64,000 nt of DNA from Burkholderia sp. S171 (GCF_009766085.1 NZ_LMUF01000038.1:62001-126000), one strand, 5' to 3'. Counted from the first letter of the stretch, positions 1 through 8,995 are shown. The notes: generated by a model not told the origin, from the sequence alone. Translations and numbers: made by a program.

Positions 1-1257
1 ACGCTCCTTCTTTCGGCCATCGAAATAAAAATAGCCTTCTTCATCCTGGCGCATGTAGTCACCGCTGTGAAACCACAGGTTGCGCATGGCACCCAGCGTT
101 TCGGCGGGCTTGTTCAGGTAGCCCTTCATCATCAGCGAGGGCATTTTTGGACGCATGACCAGTTCGCCGATTTCGCCCGCCGGCACATCGCGGTCGAGTT
201 CATCCACCACGCGCACTTCCCAGTCCGGCGCGGCCCGTCCCGATGAACCTTCGCGCCGCTCAGGATGTGGACTGTAGACGGTCAGGCCCAACTCAGTCAT
301 CCCATGCGCCTCGACCAGACGAACCCCGAAACGCTCTTCAAACTCGCGGTCGTGATGAGCGTTGAACATGACGCGCAGACTATGCGCGCGGTCAAGGGGC
401 GACGGTGGCAAGGCCTTGAGTGTCGGTGGAATGGTAAAGATAGTGACGCCAACCGTCGCGCGGGCCTCGGTTACTTCCTGCCAGAAGCGCGAGCCACTGA
501 ACCGCGGCGCCAAATGCACATGTGCTCCGAGCAGCAGCGCCGGAATCGTGCCCATCGTGCGGGACATGCCATGAAAGAGCGGCAACGGCGCATAGATGAT
601 GTCGTCGCGACCTATTCCGGCTGCGTCGATGCAGGTCAGTGACGTATGGACCGTTTGTGCGTAAGGAACAATGACACCCTTGGACGGACCCGTTGTGCCC
701 GAGGTGTAGGGGATGATATGAACGTCGTCGAAATGCGCGGGGTCGCACACTATGCCGGTTGCTTGGCCTGCATCGACAAGTTCTGCATACGATGTGATGC
801 ATTTTATGTCGAGGTCCGGATGGGAAACGGGGCCGCCACCGACCACAGCTAGAACGTCGACTTTAGCCATCGGTTCCGGTCCCAAGCCTATCAGGTTGGC
901 AACTAGATCCGCGTCCGCAAGGATTGCCCGCGCGCCGTTGTCCCGCAGGATATAAGCGAGTGTGTCACCCTTTAGAGCCGTGTTGACCGGAACGATAATG
1001 GCGTTCAAAAACGTCAGCGCCCAGTAAGCGACCATGAATTCAGGGCGGTTGTTCATCAGAAGGACGACAGGATCCTGACGACCGATGCCCACTTTCTTCA
1101 GGCCCTTTGCGAGCGCCTGCGACTCGGCAAAGAATTCCGCGTAGGTCCACTGGCTTTGCTGGAAACTTAGGTACGGGCGTTCTGCGTCGATCTCGACGCG
1201 CTCGATAATCAACTGGCCGAAAACCCGCTTCTCCAGCGGGATGCTCAATGCGCTCAC
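1..1257 (-). CDS. AMP-forming acyl-CoA synthetase/ligase, 3' end cut by window edge
   Basis: The protein activates a carboxylic acid to its CoA thioester through an acyl-adenylate. The frame is open from a GTG at 1257 to base 1, giving 419 codons, and lacks only the C-terminus. The start is set by AAGGAG just upstream of the GTG. Visible family motifs are the phosphate-binding loop YTSGTTGPSKGV, the AHGMTE adenylate motif, and HSGDYMRQDEEGYFYFDGRK leading into the hinge just before the window edge. Overall style is closest to carnitine/crotonobetaine-CoA ligases (CaiC-like), but the substrate cannot be read. It lies 24 bp downstream of the SMP-30-like gene on the same strand, so the two are probably co-transcribed. 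The catalytic lysine of the C-terminal domain lies outside the window. The family call is secure; the substrate is unknown. Confidence 0.88.
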   Translation of the reverse strand, partial: MSALSIPLEKRVFGQLIIERVEIDAERPYLSFQQSQWTYAEFFAESQALAKGLKKVGIGRQDPVVLLMNNRPEFMVAYWALTFLNAIIVPVNTALKGDTLAYILRDNGARAILADADLVANLIGLGPEPMAKVDVLAVVGGGPVSHPDLDIKCITSYAELVDAGQATGIVCDPAHFDDVHIIPYTSGTTGPSKGVIVPYAQTVHTSLTCIDAAGIGRDDIIYAPLPLFHGMSRTMGTIPALLLGAHVHLAPRFSGSRFWQEVTEARATVGVTIFTIPPTLKALPPSPLDRAHSLRVMFNAHHDREFEERFGVRLVEAHGMTELGLTVYSPHPERREGSSGRAAPDWEVRVVDELDRDVPAGEIGELVMRPKMPSLMMKGYLNKPAETLGAMRNLWFHSGDYMRQDEEGYFYFDGRKKER

Positions 1258-1281
1258 AATGTCTCCTTGTTTGGATATTAG

Positions 1282-2184
1282 CTAGTCGTGCTTTGGGATA
1301 AACCGATGTTCGGGAAGGCCTTGCGCGTCTACCTGGTAAGCGAGCAAAGCGCCGGCGGCGGCTTCATTGGCAAAGGCGGGCTTGTCCGGCGGGTAGCGCG
1401 AACTGGTGACGAACAGCGTTTTCAGATCCGGGCCTCCAAAGGTGCAATGGGTTGGATGAGAAACGGGAAGTTCCAGTACGTCTACCAGCCGTCCGTCGGG
1501 TGAATATCGGTCTATTCGGCCACCCCCCACGCGCGCGCTCCACAAACAGCCCTCGCCGTCGACGGTACAACCGTCTGGTCGCCCCGCGTCGCCATCCAGT
1601 CGCGCGAAGACGTGGCGTTTCCCGAGACGGTCGCCGCTCGTGGTGTCACCCGCGGACAGTTCGTATCGGTAAAGAGTCCGTTCGAAGGTGTCGGAGAAAT
1701 AGAGCGAGTCATTTTCGGGACTGAAGCACACGCCGTTGCCTAATATGGCGTGGGTTGGCGAGACGGCCGTGTTCAGCCTGGAATCAACACGAACGAGCGA
1801 GCCTATGTTGCTCTTGAGCGCCCGGTCCATTGTGCTGATCCAAATATGTCCGCGGTGATCGCATCGTCCGTCGTTGAAACGCTCGTTAGTGGAGGGCGGT
1901 AACACGAGCGGAAGGGCGGAGAGATCGCCGCTCGTCGTGTCCATGAAGGCGAGCGATCCGCGCATAGCGACAAGCAGGGACCCTGTTTCGTTGATGAAAA
2001 TGGAAGCGGGTGGCTTCGGCAGGGTGAACCGGCGAGTCATCTGGCTGGCCATGTCCCAGCGCAAAACGGCGAGTCCGATTACGTCGATCCAATACAGCGC
2101 CGACTCTGCTGCGCACCAGAGCGGACTCTCTCCAAGAACGCATTTTTGCGTGGATATCTCAACGACCTTCGAACGCAGTTTCAT
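1282..2184 (-). CDS. SMP-30/gluconolactonase/LRE family protein
   Basis: A 300-residue six-bladed beta-propeller hydrolase of the regucalcin/gluconolactonase family. These enzymes are metal-dependent and usually open sugar lactones or similar esters. Expected metal-site segments are visible: GESPLW near the N-terminus (Glu), ERFNDGRCD (Asn), ILGNGVCFSPE (Asn) and GRPDGCTVD (Asp). The length fits the family. I chose ATG 2184 because AAGGG sits 7 nt upstream; an in-frame TTG 18 nt earlier is less likely. It is divergent from the LysR gene at 2295 and leads into the acyl-CoA ligase. That suggests a lactone- or ester-opening step before CoA activation, but this is inference. Confidence 0.85.
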   Translation of the reverse strand: MKLRSKVVEISTQKCVLGESPLWCAAESALYWIDVIGLAVLRWDMASQMTRRFTLPKPPASIFINETGSLLVAMRGSLAFMDTTSGDLSALPLVLPPSTNERFNDGRCDHRGHIWISTMDRALKSNIGSLVRVDSRLNTAVSPTHAILGNGVCFSPENDSLYFSDTFERTLYRYELSAGDTTSGDRLGKRHVFARLDGDAGRPDGCTVDGEGCLWSARVGGGRIDRYSPDGRLVDVLELPVSHPTHCTFGGPDLKTLFVTSSRYPPDKPAFANEAAAGALLAYQVDAQGLPEHRFIPKHD

Positions 2185-2294
2185 AACGAGCCCTTGCAGC
2201 AATTCAACTCATGTTAGGCATCGAAAGGACATAGCACAACGCACAAGCGAGGCATATAATTAATAACTAAAAGTATGAGAAGCAGGAGACATGA
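2185..2294. promoter_or_regulatory. Divergent intergenic region with TATAAT box
   Basis: This 110-bp AT-rich gap separates the divergent SMP-30-like and LysR genes, the usual place for a LysR operator. A perfect TATAAT lies at 2255-2260, about 35 nt before the LysR start. No good -35 hexamer is seen 17 bp upstream of it, as is common for activator-dependent promoters. No clear T-N11-A box was singled out. Confidence 0.4.
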
Positions 2295-3254
2295 ATGGAC
2301 GAGTTTGACGTGCGATCAATTCGCTATTTCCTGGCAGTCGCACACCACGGAAGTTATTCGGAAGCAGCCTTTCATCTGCAGATCACGCAGCCTGCGGTAA
2401 GTCGGCAAATCCTTCTGATGGAACGCGCTCTCAACGTTAGATTGTTTAGGCGGGACGGCCGCAGGTCGCTCCTCACCGAGGCAGGACAAACCCTGCGCGC
2501 GCAAGGGCAAAAGATCGTGGACCAGATGGACGCGCTCAAGCACGCTGTTGGGCCCTCCGTGCAGGAGCCGAGCGGGCGTCTCAATGTCGGCATTCCGATC
2601 ACTACAGCCGAATATCTGATGCCGGGCGTGGTACAGCGCTATATGGAAAAGTATCCGCGCGTGTCGCTGCATCTGGTTCAGAGTTATGGTTCGGACTTGT
2701 GCAACCAGTTGGTGGCCGGGAAGCTCGACCTTGCTTTGATATATGGCAATCCGAGACTTCCCGAAGTGGAGTTGAAAGGGCTGATCGACCTGGAAATGGG
2801 GGTTATCGGCGCGGCGGACTGTCAGTGTCCGGAAGTCATGTCAAACGATGGCGCGAGGAGTATTACTCTCGAGCAAGCCGCTATGCTTCCGTTGATCCTG
2901 CCGGGAGAAAACCAGGAACTGCGGCGCTTTATCGAAGAGGCCTGTTTGCGTCAGGGCGTGGCGCCGAACGTGGTCATGGAAGTCGACGGTATCACGCTGG
3001 CAAAAGCGCTGGTCAGCAAGGGCATGGGCTATATGTTTCTGGGCTATAACGGCGTTCACGACGATGTACAGCGAGGGGTCCTCCGCTATATCCCCATCTC
3101 CCAACCTGCCTTGCCTTGGCGGCTCAGCGTGGCAGTGCGCTCGCTAAAGCAGGAAACGCTTGCCGCGCGTGCAATGACAACTGAAATATCCGATGCAATA
3201 GTGCGGGGCGTGAGCGACCATACGTGGACGGGCACGCTGTTGCCTTCGGGCTGA
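2295..3254 (+). CDS. LysR-family transcriptional regulator
   Basis: A 319-residue LysR-type regulator. Residues about 5-65 form the winged helix-turn-helix (FLAVAHHGSYSEAAFHLQ, then ITQPAVSRQILLME). The remainder is a periplasmic-binding-like effector domain (GRLNVGIPITTAEYLMPGVV). The start ATG 2295 follows AGGAG; an ATG at 2291 is out of frame. It is divergent from the SMP-30/ligase pair and convergent with the AraC-like gene, whose stop codon abuts its own. It probably controls the adjacent CoA-dependent catabolic genes in response to a pathway acid, but the inducer cannot be deduced. Confidence 0.92.
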   Translation: MDEFDVRSIRYFLAVAHHGSYSEAAFHLQITQPAVSRQILLMERALNVRLFRRDGRRSLLTEAGQTLRAQGQKIVDQMDALKHAVGPSVQEPSGRLNVGIPITTAEYLMPGVVQRYMEKYPRVSLHLVQSYGSDLCNQLVAGKLDLALIYGNPRLPEVELKGLIDLEMGVIGAADCQCPEVMSNDGARSITLEQAAMLPLILPGENQELRRFIEEACLRQGVAPNVVMEVDGITLAKALVSKGMGYMFLGYNGVHDDVQRGVLRYIPISQPALPWRLSVAVRSLKQETLAARAMTTEISDAIVRGVSDHTWTGTLLPSG

Positions 3255-3944
3255 TCAAACCGGCGCTTGAGGCCACCAGGGTGCGATGTCAGGGCGGAGT
3301 TGCCCGGGTAGGCGTTCAGCCCGTGATGAGCGAGACAACGTCGTGATCGAACGCGATGGCAAAGCGTCAAGCACATTGCCTAGGTTGACTGAAAACGTGG
3401 ACTCGAATGCGGCGGAGAAACGCCTTGCATCGCCCATGCCGGACATCCGAAGAGTCGGGTCGCGTAAGGCGCGCTCGTGAAGCAGGCCCAGCAGCGCGCG
3501 CATCAGTCGCTGTTTTAGAACGATGCCGTTGAAGCTCTCGCACTGTGCGAAGAGCAGCGCACGCAGTTTTGACTGCGTGCATCCGAGTCTCGTTGCGACT
3601 TCGCCGCAAGTCCATTCATATTCCGGTGCGCAGAAGATATGACGCTTGATCGCGTGAACCAGCGTCCCGCTTTCGCGTTGCACGGGCTTTGCGTCTGTTA
3701 TGGCGGTGATGGTCGTTAAGTCGATTTCCCATGTTGCCGATGCACCGCCTTGATTGTCGGGTTCGGCGACATAGTCGAATTGTACGAAAGAGGGAATCCT
3801 CAGTATATCGCGACTGCTGGCGCGCTCCAGCCGCCGGTCGTATCTGAAGGAATGCGTGCCTCCTTCAACGCAGCACGTCATGTCGAACGGAAGCGCAATT
3901 TCGCACAAACGCAGCGGTTTAGAAATACAGATACGAATCAGCAT
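3255..3944 (-). CDS. AraC-family-like transcriptional regulator (short)
   Basis: A 229-residue protein whose C-terminal half resembles an AraC/XylS HTH pair: EWTCGEVATRLGCTQSKLRA is the first helix-turn-helix and MGDARRFSAAFESTFSVNLG the second. The N-terminal part is a short cupin-like sensing domain (MTCCVEGGTHSFRYDRR). It is shorter than the roughly 270-300 residues usual for the family. Ribosome-binding support at ATG 3944 is weak, so the true start may differ. It is the last gene of a minus-strand run behind the MaoC hydratase, acyl-CoA dehydrogenase and CitE-like lyase, 63 bp after the lyase. It may be an auto-encoded regulator of that operon. Confidence 0.68.
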   Translation of the reverse strand: MLIRICISKPLRLCEIALPFDMTCCVEGGTHSFRYDRRLERASSRDILRIPSFVQFDYVAEPDNQGGASATWEIDLTTITAITDAKPVQRESGTLVHAIKRHIFCAPEYEWTCGEVATRLGCTQSKLRALLFAQCESFNGIVLKQRLMRALLGLLHERALRDPTLRMSGMGDARRFSAAFESTFSVNLGNVLDALPSRSITTLSRSSRAERLPGQLRPDIAPWWPQAPV

Positions 3945-4007
3945 GAGCGTTATAGTCGACCAGGAGAGCGGATGAGACTTGTCGAACCCGGGAGGCTTGC
4001 TCGCCTA

Positions 4008-4814
4008 TCAAGCCGTTGACGCGATTCGCTTGGCTTTTAGCATGACGGGCAGGTCGACCATCTTGCCGTCAACAGCCACTGCTGCGCCCATGCTTTTGTC
4101 CACTGCGGCGAGCACGCGCTGCGCCCACGCCAGCTCTGCGTCGCTCCACGAATATGCACGATGCACAGCGCCAATCTGCGCTGGGTGTATGCAAAGCTTG
4201 GCGCCGAAGCCAAAGCGCCGTGCGCGCCGGCTCTCGGCTTCGATCACGTCCTCTTCCATAATGTGGGTAGAGACACCATCGACGGGCGGCGCAATATCGG
4301 CCAGTCGCGATGCGGCCACGATTTGAGACCGGAAGAAATCGAGCTCTTCGGCGTCTCCGTCGATGCCAAGATCGATCTGAAAATCAAGGGTCCCGAACGC
4401 AATTCGGCTCACATGTCGCGCATCGCACAGTTCCCGAAGATTCCCGAATCCGCGCGCCGTCTCGATCATTGGCACGATCGCCAAAGCCGGGTGCGCGTGC
4501 TCTAGTACCGCCATCACCTGATCGCCGGTCTCGGCCTTAGGCAGCAGGATGCCGGCCACGCCGAGGATGCAGCTGAGCGCAGCGATGTCATCGGCAAACC
4601 ACGGCGTCTGCGAGCCGTTGATTCTCACCCAAGCCGGCCGCGCGGCGTCCGCGGCCGCGAGCACGGCCGCGCGCGCGTCGGCTTTGCGGTCGGGCTGCAC
4701 CGCGTCTTCGAGATCAAATATCACCGCGTGAGCGCCTGCCGCGCGAGCTTTGTCGAAGCGTTCCGGGCGGTTGCCCGGAACGAACAGGTAGGAACGCGGC
4801 AATGCGGCGCTCAT
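4008..4814 (-). CDS. HpcH/HpaI aldolase/citrate lyase (CitE-like) family protein
   Basis: A 268-residue TIM-barrel lyase that cleaves CoA-linked beta-hydroxy acids such as citramalyl-, malyl- or citryl-CoA. Visible motifs are SYLFVPGNRPERFDKA at the N-terminus (CoA/phosphate contact), AVIFDLEDAV (metal-binding Glu-Asp), VPMIETARGF (second metal Glu) and GTLDFQIDLG. A lid-like C-terminus contains KLCIHPAQI. ATG 4814 was chosen because MSAALPRSYLF is the normal family N-terminus; the frame stays open upstream only by overlapping other sequence. Downstream of an acyl-CoA dehydrogenase and a MaoC hydratase, the best analogy is the citramalyl-CoA lyase Ccl of itaconate degradation. That role is inferred, not shown. 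Confidence 0.86.
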   Translation of the reverse strand: MSAALPRSYLFVPGNRPERFDKARAAGAHAVIFDLEDAVQPDRKADARAAVLAAADAARPAWVRINGSQTPWFADDIAALSCILGVAGILLPKAETGDQVMAVLEHAHPALAIVPMIETARGFGNLRELCDARHVSRIAFGTLDFQIDLGIDGDAEELDFFRSQIVAASRLADIAPPVDGVSTHIMEEDVIEAESRRARRFGFGAKLCIHPAQIGAVHRAYSWSDAELAWAQRVLAAVDKSMGAAVAVDGKMVDLPVMLKAKRIASTA

Positions 4815-4902
4815 GCCTCTGCCCGCATGCCGACCGATCGTACTTCGAGAACCGAGTAGCGCGCGCTGCCCAGGTAGTATGGAAATTTCATATCGATGCC
4901 TG

Positions 4903-6066
4903 TCAGAAGGAGCGCGGCAAACCAAGAACGTGCTCGGCCACATAAGAAAGAATGAGGTTGGTCGAAATCGGCGCGACCTGATAAAGACGTGTCTCACGGA
5001 ATTTGCGTTCGACGTCGTACTCGCACGCAAAGCCATATCCGCCATGGAATTGCAAACAGGCATTGGCCGCTTCCCACGAGGCATCGGCAGCCAGGAGTTT
5101 CGCCATGTTCGCCTGCGCGCCGCAGGGTTCGCGGGCATCGAAACGCCGGGCTGCCTCGAAACGCATCAGGCTTGCCGCCTCGACGTTGATGAACGATCGC
5201 GCGATCGGGAACTGTACGCCCTGGTTCTGCCCGATGGGCCGTCCGAACACGATGCGTTCCTTGGCATAGGCACTGACCTTGTCGACGAACCAGTAGCCAT
5301 CGCCGATACATTCGGCCGCGATCAGCGTGCGCTCCGCGTTGAGGCCGTCGAGGATATATCTGAAGCCCTGACCTTCTTCGCCAATCAAATTCTCGGCCGG
5401 GATCTCGAGATTATCGAAGAACAACTCATTGGTCTCGTGATTGACCATGTTGAGGATCGGCTGCACCGTCATGCCGTGCCCAATGGCGTCCCGCAGATCG
5501 ACGATAAAAATCGACATCCCCTCGGACTTCCTGGTCACGTCCGCGAGCGGCGTGGTTCGCGCGAGCAGGATCATCAGGTCGGAATGCTGAATTCGCGAGA
5601 TCCAAACCTTCTGGCCATTGATGACATAGCGATCGCCGCGCCGCTCGGCGGTGGTCTTGATCTTGGTTGTATCGGTTCCGGTGCTGGGTTCGGTGACGCC
5701 CATCGATTGCAGTCGAAGTTCGCCGCATGCGATCTGCGGCAGGTACCTGCGCTTTTGCTCTTCTGAACCGTGGCGCAGCAGCGTCCCCATGTTGTACATC
5801 TGTCCGTGGCAGGCGCCCGAATTGCCACCCGCCCGGTTTATCTCCTCCATGATGACCGAGGCCTCTGTCAAGCCAAGGCCTGAACCGCCGTAGTCCTGGG
5901 GAATCAGCGCGGCAAGCCAACCGGCTTTCGTTAGCGCGTCGACGAACGCTTCGGGGTAGCCACGCGCCTCGTCGATCTTGCGGAAATAATCGCCGGCAAA
6001 TTGCTTGCACAGATCGCCAATTGCTTCACGAATGTCTTGAAAAGAATCTGATTGCGTAGTTTGCAT
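4903..6066 (-). CDS. Acyl-CoA dehydrogenase
   Basis: A 387-residue FAD-dependent acyl-CoA dehydrogenase that oxidises an acyl-CoA at the alpha-beta bond and passes electrons to ETF. Family signatures are QSMGVTEPSTGTDTTKIKT (FAD/substrate loop), INGQKVWISRIQHSDLM, and a C-terminal LQFHGGYGFACEYDVERKFR. I start it at ATG 6066 (MQTTQSDSFQDI); a longer reading to 6198 would run into the upstream gene. The ribosome-binding site is poor. It lies 35 bp after the MaoC gene and 88 bp before the CitE-like gene, so the three are probably one transcript. Pseudomonas itaconate loci also carry an acyl-CoA dehydrogenase in this position. Confidence 0.92.
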   Translation of the reverse strand: MQTTQSDSFQDIREAIGDLCKQFAGDYFRKIDEARGYPEAFVDALTKAGWLAALIPQDYGGSGLGLTEASVIMEEINRAGGNSGACHGQMYNMGTLLRHGSEEQKRRYLPQIACGELRLQSMGVTEPSTGTDTTKIKTTAERRGDRYVINGQKVWISRIQHSDLMILLARTTPLADVTRKSEGMSIFIVDLRDAIGHGMTVQPILNMVNHETNELFFDNLEIPAENLIGEEGQGFRYILDGLNAERTLIAAECIGDGYWFVDKVSAYAKERIVFGRPIGQNQGVQFPIARSFINVEAASLMRFEAARRFDAREPCGAQANMAKLLAADASWEAANACLQFHGGYGFACEYDVERKFRETRLYQVAPISTNLILSYVAEHVLGLPRSF

Positions 6067-6101
6067 TGGGAAGTGATCGAGTCGGGAAAGATCTGAAGAG
6101 A

Positions 6102-6944
6102 TCAGGAAAGAGTGGCGGTCGCGCGCATCGTCAGATAACCCTCGTGGTCTCTTGCCCAAAGGTCGACGGTATTGCCGTCGTCGGATGGCTTGCCGCAAAG
6201 CGTAAGCGGGCAGTCCGCAAATGCCGGACGCAGTGCCTTGAAGGTGAAGCTCTGAAGCGTGGCGTGCTTGCGCTCGCGCCGAATGAGATCGACAAGCAGC
6301 GTCGCAATAAGCGGCCCGTGGACGACAAGACCTGGGTAACCTTCCTCCCGGATCACATAGGGGTGGTCGTAGTGAATGCGATGACCATTGAAAGTCAGTG
6401 CTGAATAGCGGAACAGCACGACAGCGTCGGGGATGACGGTGTTATGCCACGATTCGTCGTCCGGCGCACGTGCCGGTTGCGGCGCCGCTGCTCCGGGCTG
6501 AGGCGCCCCGCGATACACGATGTCTTGCTCTTCCTCTATCTTTAACGCGCCGCCGACCTCAACCGTGTGCCGCGCCGTGACGAATATCAAGCGCCCGGAG
6601 CGGCCCGTCTTGTCTTCGATGGCGGCTATGCTGGAGCGCCTTGTAGCGGTATCGCCGAGCTTGAGCGGCGCGTGAAAGGTGATGCGCCCGCCAGCCCACA
6701 TGCGCCGCGGCAGCGGCCCCGGTGACAGCAGACCGCCTCGGCGTGGATGCCCGTCCGCTCCGATGTCCACAGCCGGTGCGGCGGACAGGAAATAAAGCCA
6801 GTGCCATAGTGGCGGAAGGTCGTCGCTCGTTCCAGCACAATCGAGCGTAGCTGCAAGCGCATTCATCGGAAAGAATGTAATGGAGTCCTCTATAATTGTT
6901 TCCTTGACGGACCGGTCGTCGAGTTCCTGAATCTGTTCAGCCAC
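6102..6944 (-). CDS. MaoC/HTD2-type hydratase, itaconyl/mesaconyl-CoA hydratase-like
   Basis: A 280-residue double hot-dog (de)hydratase acting on an enoyl-CoA. The C-terminal repeat carries the catalytic Asp/His segment NGHRIHYDHPYV, followed by GYPGLVVHGPLIATLLVDL. The N-terminal repeat contains PLPRRMWAGGRITF and is FAS1/HTD2-like. The start is GTG 6944, preceded by a strong AGGAG at good spacing; the longer upstream frame has no such signal. The length and fold match itaconyl-CoA and mesaconyl-C4-CoA hydratases. As first gene of the hydratase-dehydrogenase-lyase run, it most simply makes the hydroxyacyl-CoA that the lyase splits. Substrate assignment is inference. Confidence 0.8.
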   Translation of the reverse strand: MAEQIQELDDRSVKETIIEDSITFFPMNALAATLDCAGTSDDLPPLWHWLYFLSAAPAVDIGADGHPRRGGLLSPGPLPRRMWAGGRITFHAPLKLGDTATRRSSIAAIEDKTGRSGRLIFVTARHTVEVGGALKIEEEQDIVYRGAPQPGAAAPQPARAPDDESWHNTVIPDAVVLFRYSALTFNGHRIHYDHPYVIREEGYPGLVVHGPLIATLLVDLIRRERKHATLQSFTFKALRPAFADCPLTLCGKPSDDGNTVDLWARDHEGYLTMRATATLS

Positions 6945-7470
6945 GCAATGTCTCCTGATTTCCGCACTCGTCTGTAATCTTGAACACGCATGTGGCTTTG
7001 TGTTCCCGATTGAGACTGTAAGTAATACGGCGGTTTCACGAAAAATCATAGGTTCCCACGGGCCATAATTCAATCCCGTGTCGTGGCATATGACGTATAA
7101 CTGAATGTATGGGCGCTGGCCGGCAAAACGTCAGGAAGCGCTCGCTTGTTGCGCATATAGCCGCGGCGTACCTAGGGGATTTCACCAGTCAGAGTAAATG
7201 GCCTTTGTCGGAAAATTACACCGCGGGCAAGGGTGCGCGCCCGGCAGCGGGTGCAACGAGGCGCGTTATACCGATTCGGTATAACGCGATAGCTAAATCG
7301 CTCTACCGGGAGACTTGCGACGGCATATATATTGGAGTCGGGCCTTGTCATGTCGCAAAAAAAAAGCCGGTTCCACGAGATGCCTTGCAAAGCAATGAAG
7401 CTATCCGCCGCGTGATCGAGTTTGCGTTTTGAACCAACGCACCAGCATTCAAAAAATAAATGGAGACATC
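6945..7470. promoter_or_regulatory. Long divergent intergenic region, no gene
   Basis: This 526-bp space separates the minus-strand MaoC operon from the plus-strand MFS transporter. No frame in it looks like a real protein. It contains the perfect 27-bp palindrome at 7262-7288 and a run of nine A's near 7358. The divergent promoters of both units must lie here. Confidence 0.6.
7262..7288. promoter_or_regulatory. Perfect 27-bp palindrome, probable operator
   Basis: Two 13-nt arms, CGCGTTATACCGA and its exact reverse complement, flank a single central T. The site is about 210 bp before the MFS start and about 320 bp before the MaoC start on the other strand. No T-tract follows, so it is not a typical terminator. 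It is most likely the binding site of a dimeric regulator acting on the divergent promoters. Confidence 0.65.
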
Positions 7471-8817
7471 TTGCAACCCGCCTCATCGACTCTGACTGAC
7501 CGTTCTCCTGCCGACGCGACTTATCGCAAGATTACGCTCCGCCTAATACCGCTGCTATTTATCTGCTACACCCTCAATTACATGGATCGCGTGAATATTG
7601 GCTATGCGCAGTTGCAGATGAAACATGCGCTCAATTTCAACGACGCTATCTATGGTCTGGGTGCGGGGATTTTCTTTCTTGGCTATTTCATTTTCGAGGT
7701 GCCGAGCAACCTGCTGCTCAATCGGATAGGTGCCCGCAAGACAATCTTGCGGATCATGTTCTGCTGGGGTGCGATGTCGGCAGCCACGCTATTCGTTACC
7801 ACCTCTTTGCAGTTTTACATCGTGCGATTCCTGCTGGGTGTTTTCGAAGCAGGACTGTTTCCCGGGATCATCCTGTATCTCACCTACTGGTATCCGCCGG
7901 CGCGACGCGCGCGCGTAGTCTCGCTGTTCATGCTTGCGACCGTGGCGGCTGGCCTCATCGGCGGCCCCACGTCAGGCTGGATCCTGCAGAACATGAACGG
8001 CGTGAATGGCTGGGCTGGCTGGCAATGGATGTTCTTGCTGGAAGGCCTGCCGAGCAGCGCGCTGGGTATCCTGACATACCTTTACTTGTCCGATGGCCCG
8101 GCCGCCGCGCGCTGGATGAGCGACGCGGAAAAAGAGCTCGTCAGGCGTGATGTCGCGTCGGCTACGGCAGCTCAGGGGGTCCCCGAACGGGAGCGTTCGC
8201 ATCACGCGTTCCTCGACCTAAAGGTGTATCTGTTGAGCTTCGTGCTGTTCTGCGTACTTTGCGGTTCTTACGCGCTCAGCTTCTGGTTGCCGACCGTGAT
8301 CCACGAACTGGGCGTAACCAGCATGCAACAGGTCGGCTTGTACGCCACTATCCCGGAGATAATAGCCGCGGTCGCGACTCTTTTATATAGCCGTCATTCT
8401 GACAAACATGCGGAACGCCACTGGCACTTCGCGATCGCAGCACTGCTGGGTGCGTTGGCGTTAAGCGCCACGACCTTATTTCGCCAGGATCTCGGCATGT
8501 CGCTCGCGATGTTCGGCCTGGCGCGCGCCTGCATTGTCTCTTCGTTGCCGGTATTCTGGGCCATGTCGACGAGTCAACTGTCGGTGCGCTCAAGCGTCGC
8601 GGGCATCGCCGTCATTGCGAGTCTGTCGAATATGTCTGGTGTGTTGAGCCCGTATTTGCTGGGCCTTATCAAGAATGCAACGGGCAGTCTGGACAACGGG
8701 CTCTATGTGATTTCGATACTGATGGTGATCGCGGCAATCTGCGTTCTCCGGTTCATTAAGCGCCCCGACTTGCGCAACGCGTCGGGCCCAACCCAGCCAT
8801 CGGAGGTGCAGGTTTAG
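7471..8817 (+). CDS. MFS transporter, anion:cation symporter (ACS) family
   Basis: A 448-residue, 12-helix inner-membrane carrier of the ACS family (phthalate, tartrate and hexuronate types), probably a proton-driven importer of an organic acid. Typical features are NYMDRVNIGYAQLQMK in helix 1, the GYFIFEVPSNLLLNRIGARK signature between helices 2 and 3, and GLFPGIILYLTYWYPPARRA. The start is taken as TTG 7471, preceded by GGAGAC; an upstream TTG at 7429 is in frame but lacks a site. It is divergent from the MaoC operon across a palindrome-bearing intergenic region. It plausibly imports that operon's substrate. Confidence 0.88.
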   Translation: MQPASSTLTDRSPADATYRKITLRLIPLLFICYTLNYMDRVNIGYAQLQMKHALNFNDAIYGLGAGIFFLGYFIFEVPSNLLLNRIGARKTILRIMFCWGAMSAATLFVTTSLQFYIVRFLLGVFEAGLFPGIILYLTYWYPPARRARVVSLFMLATVAAGLIGGPTSGWILQNMNGVNGWAGWQWMFLLEGLPSSALGILTYLYLSDGPAAARWMSDAEKELVRRDVASATAAQGVPERERSHHAFLDLKVYLLSFVLFCVLCGSYALSFWLPTVIHELGVTSMQQVGLYATIPEIIAAVATLLYSRHSDKHAERHWHFAIAALLGALALSATTLFRQDLGMSLAMFGLARACIVSSLPVFWAMSTSQLSVRSSVAGIAVIASLSNMSGVLSPYLLGLIKNATGSLDNGLYVISILMVIAAICVLRFIKRPDLRNASGPTQPSEVQV

Positions 8818-8995
8818 GGCGCACCCGTCGGCTTCGAGTGGTTCGAACAAATAGGGCCAGTAACGACGCGTCAAACAGCTGTCTCGCGATATTTCCGAGG
8901 GGCCCATGTATCAAGTAGCAAGGGAAGGGCGGCAAGTTTCAGCATAGAGGAGCTCCATGCAATGAGGCCGATAACTTCAACAACTGGAAACTACG

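Noticed and set aside
392-802. 136-residue open frame on the minus strand and others on the plus strand within 1-1250
   Set aside because: They overlap the acyl-CoA ligase frame, which shows clear family motifs; the others have no recognisable sequence.
4815-5138. N-terminal extension of the CitE-like frame
   Set aside because: It overlaps the acyl-CoA dehydrogenase coding region and the family N-terminus with a start codon lies at 4814.
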